Below are positions 46,903-56,681 of a stretch of DNA of 64,000 nt, in pieces. The stretch comes from Mactra quadrangularis (lineage: Eukaryota; Mollusca; Bivalvia; Venerida; Mactridae), in contig CM046293.1 in assembly GCA_025267735.1 (NCBI GenBank), positions 12,734,560-12,798,559 on the forward strand. The letters run 5' to 3'. The first letter of the stretch is position 1, and each line of letters starts with the position of its first letter. Below the pieces are notes generated by a model. It was not told where the DNA came from. It was given only the letters and a program-made list of their open reading frames with translations, and did not search any database. Both the position numbers and the translations under genes were made by a program.

Positions 46903-47607
46903 CGGAATCTTCATGATCTTGTTTGAAAAAAATAGTGTACATGTAACACCTCGAGACGTCAAGTTGTCGCGGAAATTGACGTAAAATGTATTTTTTTCAT
47001 TTGAAATTTGTTGTGGAAGAAAAATAATTATCCTATTTATTGTCATTCATCTATATTTGAACGTTTTCACAAGGTACATGTATGTACGTTTGCCCTCAGG
47101 CTGCCGGCGCGTTGGCCCAACCAGTAAAATTGTACAAGATTGTAAATTCGGCTGAACATGTATATGGAAGCAGACTTAAAACCGCACTTAAACACTTTAA
47201 CTTTAAAATAATAATCAAATGACATATTTTTTCAAATGGATAATGGAAATATGAACATTGGTATTCATTTTTTATCCCAACAAATTTCCAAATTATATAT
47301 AGATATAATGCCGTAGTATATGTAAATAAATAAAAATGAACTGCTAATTGGCATGTTTGCGAAGTTTTGCAAATAATACAGTGGGCCCATACTGTAAATA
47401 ATTTTTCTGTAAGGGGAAGTAACCGTAGCCACAGTATTTTTTCTATATTTTTTTAAGAATATTTGTATTCTTATTTTTTATTTAATTTCAAATGTGCTAA
47501 ATCAACATTATGCTATTCTATCCCCCCAAATTTGTGTAAAAATGCATTTTTCTTCTTCTCTCGTTCAAACGAGATTTCGTTGAGATGGTGATTCCAAAAG
47601 CTTCAAA

Positions 47608-47718
47608 ATGGCGTGTAAATCTCCTTGGTTGAACGAGCACGGTGCTCTTGTTGAGTTTTCTGATACAGCCACTGCTCCTTGCAAAGATTTTTATCATGTA
47701 TTTGTTACACCAAAAGAG
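47608..47718 (+). CDS. FBXO36: FBXO36 exon 1
   Basis: Residues 1-37, starting M-A-C-K-S. The donor is GAG|GTTTGT. A 16-codon out-of-frame reading frame from the ATG at 47585 overlaps this start. Confidence 0.9.
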
Positions 47719-50700
47719 GTTTGTACATTTTCAATATAAAAAATAACTGTCATTGTGGTTCACGGTCCTATTCCGCTCAATTTGGACAAGACGGAGTTTG
47801 GACTTGTTCGCACTTTTTGTTCGAAATTTTTGTCAACAAGTTGAATGCATTTCTTGCGTCTGAACACATTATCCATTGTATTTACGTGGAATTTGCAATG
47901 CAAAACTTATTCCAACATTTTGATCAAAACTATCCAAACTGTCATTGGTTTTTTTTTTGTTCATCAACAGTAATATTGTTCAGATTCAAAGGGAGATAAT
48001 CAGGTTGTCTCCCTTTGACTAATGTTGACTGTTAACAATAATCATACACAGAGTCACTGACATGTATTATCTATGTTACAATTTACCTTTATGTTACACT
48101 GTTTACACTTTTACCTTTGCATGAGAGGAGGGTAGATTTCAACAGTACTATTTCACTCCATCATTGCTTAGATTGGTTATAAAATAGTTCTTCTAAATTT
48201 ATTTCTCTTGTGATATATTTTGCAATGTTAGAATAAAAATAGCTTACAATTGTTTATCATATATACTAGGGAGACCATATTTCGTCACCTTAAGGAAATG
48301 AATGAATACAATGTTAAATTTGTAATTTTTAACTGATTTTTTATTTGTAAAATATGTAAATGAATCATAAAGCTATTATTTTATTGACTTTTCTAGGGTT
48401 TATTCTGTCAATTAACGTTAGTAAACACAAAGTTATGGGGCTGGGTATAAATGCAGACGACAGTTGAAACAGGTCCTAAAGTCAACAATGCAAAATAAAA
48501 ATAAGTGTTTCTTCATTTATGTGAACCAAATCTCTGTTGTTTTTATTTATATGCAATATTTAGATCTTTTACCTCCAATCTGTGTTGTTTCTTCAACAAT
48601 TTTTTGACAAAAATCATCGAAATTCCGCCATTTTAAATATTGACATGTTTACCAGTAGTGTAAAATAACAATCATTGCAGGTTTGGCTCCGCCCACAATG
48701 TAGCTCCGCCCTACGTTTAGATTTCGAGCAAAAAACGTGAATATAAGTTTATTTTAGTGAATTATATCCTAGATTTTATTACTGCTACATGCCTTATGTA
48801 TTTAAGGTGGGGTGACAAAATTAGGACATAGACGAAATTAGGACCTCGGAGGATATAAATAAAATATAGATGTATGTTAATTGGTTGATGCACTTAATAT
48901 GACTAAGGCAAAGCCTCAAAGCAAGCTCGATGAATCAAAACTTATATGTGGAGACGTTACCACATTTTTTTACTTGTTAGCTTGTAGACCCATAAAAGTC
49001 TGAAATTAATGGAGATTAAAAAGAGAGAAAAGAACCTTCTAAAGGAAATCAATTTTCAAGACCAATCATCCAATAATTATACACTATGATCACTCTATGT
49101 GTTTTGCTGTACTTAAAAGCGTCACATCACAGAGAAATGGAAGGTAGGACTACGCCTGCATCCTCACAAAAATATCATGTTCTCCAAGATGCAAATAAAA
49201 CATTTGATTAGACTATATATACGGCTTCAACCCACAAAACATATCCCCTGTTTCTATTGTATTTTTTTTTACTTTTAAAAATTACTTTTATGAACTTGCA
49301 GATCCACGCTTGTAAACATGGTCTTATTGTAGTTGCTTCAGTGATATATTTATTTGAGGGCCTATTAATCAAACAAGCTAGGGGAGATAACTGCGTAATT
49401 AATTGTATTCAAAAAAATCTGACAGCATCTCATTCTTTTATGTCAGAATCATATTTCAATTCTGAAAGAAATGTATTGTACATTATTATTTATCTTTTGA
49501 ATAGATGAAAAAAACGCAATAAAACATTTATTTTTTAAGATAGATATTTTTTTCCTCTTTAAACAATGCCCGGTACCGGCGTTAAGTTACGGAAACGTGC
49601 TGGTTTTATCATAAACGTCTCTTAGCGACGTCATAAACGGTGCGTTGGTAAGTATATTCGATGTAAAAAAAGTCATTAATAAATAGAGTAAAAGAACGAA
49701 TAAAAGGACGAAATATATTTTGAATTGTTATTATGGAATAAGCATCGTAAAAAAACACTTTTGAAATTATTCTGTAAGTGAAAAAGGCCATGAGGCAGCT
49801 GTTAATCTTTTAAGCCAATGAAAAGACGCCACTTGCTTTGCCGCGTTGACTCTCTTCCGGATGCGCAGGGCGGGTTCAAAAATCAACTTCCGGTACATTG
49901 TCAAAATACGATACTGTATAGAAACATATTCGCGTTACTGTAAAGCTTGCTTTTCGAGCTCGCTATTACACATTCTCATACCCGAGGTATCAAGATTATC
50001 GATCTAACCTCTGGCACAAGACGGTTAATTTCGAGTGCGTGCGTGCGCATTCGATATTTTTTACACACCAATGAAAAAACATGTCTCAAAAATTCGGCAA
50101 AACGGCACCATTTTAAAATAAGGCTGTTGACAAAATGGCTGACGGTAGGCCTATCATACTGCTACTGCATGTGTAAATGTCATTGAAAAATCTGATGTGA
50201 GTCAAGAAGTAAATAAAAAAAATTATGGATTTTCGATACGTTTAATTGAAAGAAATTGTTGGAGAGACATAATATGACTAAGGCAAAGCCTCAAAGCGAG
50301 CTCGACGAATCCAAACTTATATGCGGAGACGTAACCAACTTTTTTGACTTGTTAACTTGTAGACCCATAAAAGTCTGAAATTAATGGAGATTAAAAAGAG
50401 AAAAAAGAACCTTCTAAAGGAAATCAATTTTCAAGACCAATCAGTAAATGACATTGATTTTGATATAAACACACCAGGATACTTTACTATATAAAACTTA
50501 GACAAATTGTTTAAAAATGTTAAAATTTGTAGCTTAGCGTGAATTATCTATGGTTGTTATTTTTCAGATCATTTTTCGATATTGGAAAATTGTTCCTCCT
50601 ACTAGAGCAGATTCAGGAAAACCACCAGAGGAAATTAGAAATTCATATGAGGATTTCTTATATGATGAAAGAACTCACAGTAAGTTGGATCATTTTTTAA

Positions 50701-53700
50701 AAATAAAATAGAGTAAATAAACTTTCCCTTTGAATAGAAAAAATTAACTCCGTTTCAGTCATGATTTTGACTTAATTTAAATACATGTGTTTGTAGAAGT
50801 TCTAAACTTCTCAATGAAGAATTGTTGATTTTTTATATGAATATAGAACAAAATACCCCTGCTTTTCACAACTTGGGCAAACAAACACTTTGTTTTGAAT
50901 TCTTGATTTGACCAAAAATAGAAAAGATTCATATTGCTCTTGAAATAATTAGTACTTTTCTTTCCTGAAAATAATCACATTAGCCTGTAAATTGTATTTT
51001 TATACCCTGAATCCTCTGCACACAATGTTCTTGCATTTGACCTACTTTATTGTTCTATTGATCTTTCATAGAGTTTAGAGGTACAATGGACTTTTTCATA
51101 TCATTAATAAGGTTTAGATACATTTGGGTGTTAAATGTAGTTAACTTTTTAGCCGATTTTTCAACAAAAAAAATTCAGCTAATAGTTAAGCGAAACATGG
51201 GCGGGCGGACGGGCATCCGGTGTTGTTAACAATTAAGTTAAAGTTTTCAATTTAGCATATATTTCTGCCATTTATTTCAGATCTTTATGAAACTTCATAC
51301 CATAATGAACAGAATTAGAAAGTAACCACAACTCTACCTGGCTTTATTATGGATTATTTCCCTTTGTAATTTTTGTGTTAAAGTTTTTAAATGCGGCTTA
51401 AATGTGGTTTCCACATTTCATTTCTTGTTTGTTTTATTTTACAGGTGAGATAGTTAGACTTGCTGGTGAGAATACTCTTCAATTTTTAATGAGAGTTGCT
51501 GAAGGTCACTTAGATTATTTATCAAGAATGCCAGAAAATGTGTTAAAGAAAATTATTCTTGACTTAGAACTTACAGATATTGTCAGATTGGGTGCTACTT
51601 GTCACAAATTTAAACATGTAAGTTTGTAGTTTTGTTTATTTTAAATTATCTTAACTCATTTACTTGTTAGCTGGCTTTCTTGCAGAATCGTTAAAATATT
51701 TACGTTTTACATAACATCTTTTAAAACCTTTTTGTTTTCCGGAAATCTTTTAAAAATGAGTAACCCTCTGTTATTTATATGAAACTGTTTTTTATAGTGC
51801 GTAAAGTTTGACCCCGACCTGACCTTTATGCAAGAATATTCATGACATTGAATACAAATGTAGTATTAATACACAATGGCCAAGAGGATTATGTGTTGAA
51901 ATTTAACACACAAACATACTTCTATTTATAATCGCTGTAAATCGGTTGCTCATTTTGAATTTGTTACTTGCCGAAGTGAAGAATAGGCGAGGTACTGCTT
52001 TTCGTCCGGATATTTATAGATAGTTATCAGATGCAAATGTCAAAGGTCAGATGGGGTTAAACTTTTTGCTCAATACTTCAAAATTAAACAGCCATTCAAA
52101 ATTGAAGTTTTTAAGCATATAAAATTATTGTAAACTGTAAATTATTTGTTGAACTTGAAGTTTATTGTTTAAGTATTTCAAAGCTGACTGTTGAGTGTTT
52201 CATAATGCTGCTATAGTCACCTGATCTGACAGATTAAATTTGAAACCTGAAGATTACAATCTTTATTCCTATGATTGAAAATGCTTAATGTTTTTTCATG
52301 TATAAAAGTACATCGATTGCATTTTTTTTAAGAATTCACACTAAAAGTCCTTTATTGTATTTTTGAAAGACAGAGATCTTACTTATAACTATTTTAATGG
52401 AAGCGTGATAAGTTCTTATTGATTAAATATTAAACTTTAATTGATGTACTGTAAAATGGTATTCATGCATTGCCTCGTTAACCTATCAAATGGGAGCCGC
52501 CTTGCTAGCTCAGTCGGTAGCACGCAAGTCTACTGATTGAGAGGTCTTGGATTCGATTCCAGGGTGTGGCATACATTCGAGAAGTTTGGTCATGAAATTA
52601 TTTCTACGGCCATTCTCTCTCTTAACAATGACTTAATCATGTAGGACAGTTGTCAGTCACTGACAAAAGTATGTGCTTAGTAGTTGGTTAACAGCCTAAT
52701 GCAGAGATTTAGCCTTTCCAGGAGGAGCGAGTAAGTTGACTGAACGCGGTTATATGACCTTTGCAATGTGTTGCTACGGTGTTAAACCCTACAAAAACAA
52801 ACCTATCAAATGGATGAGTTCTTTTTAAGTACATAAATAAGCATGACCTATTATCTGTACTGTTATATTTCAGATGTGTTGTGACAACGATATTTGGGAA
52901 GGCATATTTCGTCGTGAATATGAAACAGCTGTCACACCTGAACTGGAAGCTCTTGCTGAACGTGAAGGATGGAAACGATTGTTTTATACCAATAAACTTC
53001 AGTTACAGGTAACTTTGTATTTTATGTTTGATTCTTGAATACTCTCTGTACCTGGTATGCTTATATGTAAATACGACAACTTTAAGGTCATATTCAACAC
53101 ATATTAAGGTTATATTTACGACGGCCAGTTCTTCCTTCTATAGGTTTCCTGGACACTTTTCCATCACCAGTACTAAATTACCCTACCACGAGGCCGACAA
53201 CTCATGTATAGGGTATGACCTACAGCAACCCCTGTTCAAACCTGCTATCTCCGGATTCGAAGTCAGACATGCTAACCACTAGGCTGCAGCCGTGGCTAAA
53301 TATGACTGAAGGGGTCAATCTTTTCTGCAAAACTTGTCTTTATGGGTCACTTTTTACACTAATTGAATGAATTAAAAAAATTAAGATGGCTGAGAAAGGC
53401 AGAATGACTTGATACTTGGTATTGGCATTAGTAGAATTATAGTGCTTCAAAACCATAATTCTAGCTTGTCTGTAAAATTGAAGAGAGTAGCTGTACTCTT
53501 GCTAGTAAGATAAATCTATTTAAATCACTTTATACCGGTATTCAGGCTTCCCAGCGTTCCTAGTTTTTACTAGTTTTCCAACTTTTTCCTAGTTTTTATT
53601 GTGGGTTCCTACTTTTTCCTAGTATCTGCCAAAAGGCTCCTAGTATTCCTAGTTTTTATATTATTAAGGTCCTTTTTTGCAAAATACTGATACCTCATTT

Positions 53701-56681
53701 GTTTTTCTGTAAGATATATTTGTTCACCCAAATTGCTTCATGTTCTGTAATTTTTAGAATGTGAGAGATCTGATGGTCCATCAACTTTTTATGGCCATCG
53801 GTTTCCTAATTTAATAAAAAATACAGAATTAATGAACAAAAAGAATACAGTAATACATTGAAATTTTGTTTACTTCCCATATTTTTCCACATGTTTATTG
53901 TTTATTCAATTTTACTTTATTTTTTGCATGAAAAAAGAACAGCATATTTTTACTAATATCTGAGAATTATTTTGGTCTAGCAAACTTTTTTTGGCCTAGT
54001 AAAATCTACCATTTTACTGGAGATTCATTCCCGCTTAGAATGTACATTTGATGTCTCCAACGTTTATCATGTTTCCAGGAATTTAACTTACAGAATTTAT
54101 GTAAATGAAATGCATATTTACAAGTGATAATGCTATAGTAAAAGTATAAACGACATATTTCGTGAGGAAAACTTCGATTTTTTCAAAATATTGTCTCTTA
54201 ATTAAGCTAGGGTGTAGAAAATCCCTATGTCTCTAATGACAAATTCTTAAAGTAAGCTTCAAATTGTTAAAAAAATCAGACAGATTTCCAATAAAATATA
54301 TATTTAATATGTCAATTTTAACTAAATCCTTCAGAAAAACACATATTATAATGTAAATTCAAAAATAATTTTTCGCACCTCATACAACAAACGTTGTCTC
54401 CAAACTCCGATAACGTACGGGACATTCATTTAAAGGCTTCATTAATCTCACAGCTTTGCACTCTTTACACTCTTTTTCTGCGTAAGTAAAGTTCATAAAG
54501 TTATATCCTAATGATAAGATATTCATTTAAGCTGACATTTGATTGGTATCGGTAATTTATGAGCTCGTTTATTAAAAAATGAATCGTAATTTTCACCACG
54601 TAACGAACGGGACAATTAGTAAAATCAAATTATCTGACAAACCTTTTCAAATAGATATACAAATTCTTCTTTGAACTGATCTTCAATGATTAAATAAAAA
54701 GTTTATAAAGTGTTTTTATAAATTATTTAAGGTGTATATTTGTGACACACAAAAAAACAGTAAATACAAAATGAAAAATAACGTACGAGTCCGTAACGTA
54801 CGGGACAAAATGTGACACAATAATTGATAATTATCTGAATATTTATGATAAATTGCTTTTGTAAGGTTCCTTAACATGCATTTAATCTTCACAGACGAAA
54901 ATATTATGGGAACGACAATTATAATGAAATTGATGATGTTCAAAATTAAGTAACAAGAGTGACGGGAAAATAAGTTATAGTACATATTATTTGCCATAAA
55001 TGATGAATAGTTTGCATAGTTCTTAATTGAATACCATCTAACTTTGAAATGATAAATTAAAACAATGCCTCGTTTGATCAAATTATAACTTTAGAATCAT
55101 TTTAGCGCACACTGCAATAATTTGATTAGGTTCATACATTATCTTACTTATTTACTAACGTACGGGACACTGTAAAATTGTCTAAACACGCATTTGCCTG
55201 ATGATTTGATGGTTGTAAGTCACATGTTACCCCACTACTAAATAGCTTTTATTAGTTTATACGTTAGTCTGCTATGTGTCTTTGTTAAACTTGTCTCAAA
55301 ATTGTTGAATGTTGTTCTCTTGGAAAAATGATAATGGTTCGCGTAACCATTGTAATTGAGAGATATTATTGTAGTTTTATATGTAAAACACAAGTACATT
55401 GAATTGTAAAACAAATTACGCAACAATGTAAGTTGTATTCTTGCAGTTTAACTTAGTTATCAATAGTTCCGATGACCAAACTGAAGTATATAACGTACGA
55501 GCCAATTTTGCTAACGTACGGGACAACAATTATACTCTTTATTGGTTGCTTTGTGGTAGTTCACATGCACACAACGTTTTGTTATAACACTAAGACAGTG
55601 GTATCTAACTATTTTAAACAGTTTCATTCTATATTAAACTTGTTTGTATCGTTCTGGAACAATTGATATGAATGACATTTTTAAAACAAATAAAACTAAT
55701 GAAAATAGCGTATTCAATATTTATGTTTTTCTGAAAGTATCTGTCTTACTCTTCAGTCTTCAACATTTATTCTAAAACATAATACGTTACAGAATGCAAC
55801 CGTATTGAATTTCTCAACAGTTTGACCATTACTACTTTTAAATAAGTGAAATTTACAGCACATGTTCGATTTTCATAAGCAAATTTATTAATGCTAGGTG
55901 TGACCTTTCACCAGCCGATATCTAAAAAAGTATACTAGCCCAGCTGGAAAGATTTTTATACTGTGTACAGAACATGTCTACAATGCCTTTAATTGATTTA
56001 AAACTCATATTTGACGACATGAAAAAAATGAAAAAAAAATATGCCCATATGTCCACCTTAATTGGGATTGAGTCTGGACAGATTGTCCAGTGCTAATGAA
56101 AGTATGTCTTAAAGACGTCACCTTTTAAATTAATTGCTATTATGTTACGCTCATGTCATCTAAGCATCTTTGTATGTTTAAGCAGTTTATTAGCCGGATT
56201 TTTCAACGAAATAATTCGGCTAATCGTTTGGCAAAACACAGGCGGGTGAGTGGGCTGACCGCCCACTCACCGGCCTGTGTTTTGCCAAACGATTAGCCGA
56301 ATTTTTTCGTTGAAAAATCCGGCTAATAAACTGCTTAAACATAGGCGGGCTTACATTGCAATTACAATTGCATTAAAGTTTCGAATTTTGCATATATTTT
56401 TGCCATTTATGGTCAGACCTTTACAAAACTTCATACAATGTTGACATACCATAATGGTATGATGAACAGAATTAGAAAGTAACCACAACTCTACCTGCCC
56501 TTATTATGGATTATTTCCCTTTGTAATTTTTGGGTTAAAGTTTTTAAATCTGGTTTTAATGTGGTTTTCATATTACATTTCTCTTATTATTTTGTTACAG
56601 ATGCAGTTGAGAAGACAAAGACGTCATGAGCATGGCCATGAACAGGGCCATGAACAGCAGGAGTGTATGGATGCTTACTAG
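47608..56681 (+). CDS. FBXO36: F-box only protein 36 (five exons, 203 aa)
   Basis: Exons 47608-47718, 50568-50679, 51445-51617, 52874-53008 and 56601-56681 join in frame (phases 0, 1, 0, 0) into 203 codons plus TAG. The protein follows vertebrate FBXO36 along its whole length (188 aa in human, from memory): K-D-F-Y-H-V-F-V-T and I-F-R-Y-W-K-I near the start, the F-box at about 98-145, then R-E-G-W-K-R-L-F-Y-T-N-K-L-Q-L-Q-M-Q-L-R-R. F-box proteins bind SKP1 and serve as substrate receptors of SCF ubiquitin ligases. The substrate of this one is not known to me. An in-frame TGA at 47581 lies upstream of the ATG. The C-terminal H-G-H-E-Q repeat is not conserved. Confidence 0.95.
48895..49068 (+). 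repeat. 174-bp direct repeat in FBXO36 intron 1, copy 1
   Basis: Copy 2 at 50270-50443 has the same length and about ten differences. Each holds a 34-codon frame from ATGACTAAGGC to TGA. Confidence 0.8.
50270..50443 (+). repeat. 174-bp direct repeat in FBXO36 intron 1, copy 2
   Basis: Same orientation as copy 1, 1.2 kb downstream and about 125 bp before exon 2. It is followed by GTAAAT, a donor-like sequence absent from copy 1. Confidence 0.8.
50568..50679 (+). CDS. FBXO36: FBXO36 exon 2
   Basis: Residues 38-74 plus one base: I-I-F-R-Y-W-K-I-V-P-P, then an E-D-F-L-Y acidic end. The acceptor is TTTTCAG and the donor A|GTAAGT. Confidence 0.92.
51150..51444 (+). repeat. Dispersed repeat ending at the FBXO36 exon 3 acceptor
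   Basis: It starts AGCCGATTTTTCAAC and runs through GAACAGAATTAGAAAGTAAC and TATTATGGATTATTTCCC to the acceptor. A second copy occupies 56320-56600 before exon 5. Confidence 0.75.
51445..51617 (+). CDS. FBXO36: FBXO36 exon 3 (most of F-box)
   Basis: Residues 75-132, including L-S-R-M-P-E-N-V-L-K-K-I and D-I-V-R-L-G-A-T-C-H, the core of the F-box that contacts SKP1. The acceptor TTTTACAG is directly followed by GTGAGA, so the junction also looks like a donor. Confidence 0.93.
51797..52071. mobile_element. MITE with GTGCGTAAA ends (copy 2), FBXO36 intron 3
   Basis: The left end is identical over about 35 bp to 23630. The right end is eroded (GGGGTTAAACTTTTTGC). The core keeps the order of the first copy with one extra stretch. 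Confidence 0.7.
52494..52799 (+). mobile_element. SINE family 1 in FBXO36 intron 3, perfect 14-bp target duplication
   Basis: AACCTATCAAATGG at 52480-52493 and 52800-52813 brackets a complete element with tRNA-like A and B boxes and an ACAAAAACAA tail. This is among the clearest and probably youngest copies here. Confidence 0.9.
52874..53008 (+). CDS. FBXO36: FBXO36 exon 4
   Basis: Residues 133-177. N-D-I-W-E ends the F-box; the E-R-E-G-W-K-R-L-F-Y-T-N-K-L block is the best conserved part of the family. Acceptor TTTCAG, donor CAG|GTAACT. Confidence 0.93.
53105..53310 (-). mobile_element. Third tRNA-headed SINE-like repeat, minus, FBXO36 intron 4
   Basis: On the minus strand GTGGTTAGCATGTCTGAC and TTCGAATCCGGAG look like A and B boxes, followed by ~130 bp of body. 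Confidence 0.5.
54411..55525 (+). repeat. Spaced TAACGTACGGGACA motif, five copies
   Basis: Copies at 54411, 54601 (one mismatch), 54794, 55156 and 55512, all on the plus strand, plus TAACGTACGAG at 54779 and 55491. Sequence between the copies is not obviously alike. Confidence 0.7.
56173..56343. repeat. 171-bp near-perfect palindrome in FBXO36 intron 4
   Basis: TATGTTTAAGCAGTTTATTA at the left pairs with the complement at the right end. Arms of about 80 bp meet at a GC-rich centre (about 56258) with only a few mismatches. Confidence 0.85.
56320..56600 (+). repeat. Dispersed repeat ending at the FBXO36 exon 5 acceptor
   Basis: It shares with 51150-51444 a collinear ~200-bp core, same orientation, to within about 22 bases of the AG. 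Its head has been turned into the palindrome at 56173-56343. Confidence 0.75.
56601..56681 (+). CDS. FBXO36: FBXO36 exon 5
   Basis: Residues 178-203 and TAG: M-Q-L-R-R-Q-R-R continues the family's basic tail, followed by His/Gly/Gln-rich residues. The acceptor is TTGTTACAG, supplied by or abutting a repeat. Confidence 0.9.
   Translation: MQLRRQRRHEHGHEQGHEQQECMDAY

Larger units (their letters stand above)
27120..47550. other. 20-kb gene-poor spacer between gene A and FBXO36
   Basis: I see no supportable gene. Open frames here are short and fall in repeats. The promoter of gene A should lie just right of 27120 and that of FBXO36 just left of 47608, but I see no TATA box I would defend. Listed repeats fill much of 29.8-44.4 kb. 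Confidence 0.5.

Noticed and set aside
47679..47999. 106-codon open frame over the FBXO36 exon 1 end
   Set aside because: It reads the exon in another frame and continues into intron; the FBXO36 frame is clearly the real one.
48262..48830. Transposon with TTCGTCACCTTAA ends
   Set aside because: The two candidate ends match only in patches, and no target duplication could be fixed.
48895..50443. Short LTR retrotransposon (TRIM) with 174-bp LTRs
   Set aside because: The repeats could be trimmed to start TG and end CA, but there is no matching 5-bp target duplication and no primer binding site that I can see.
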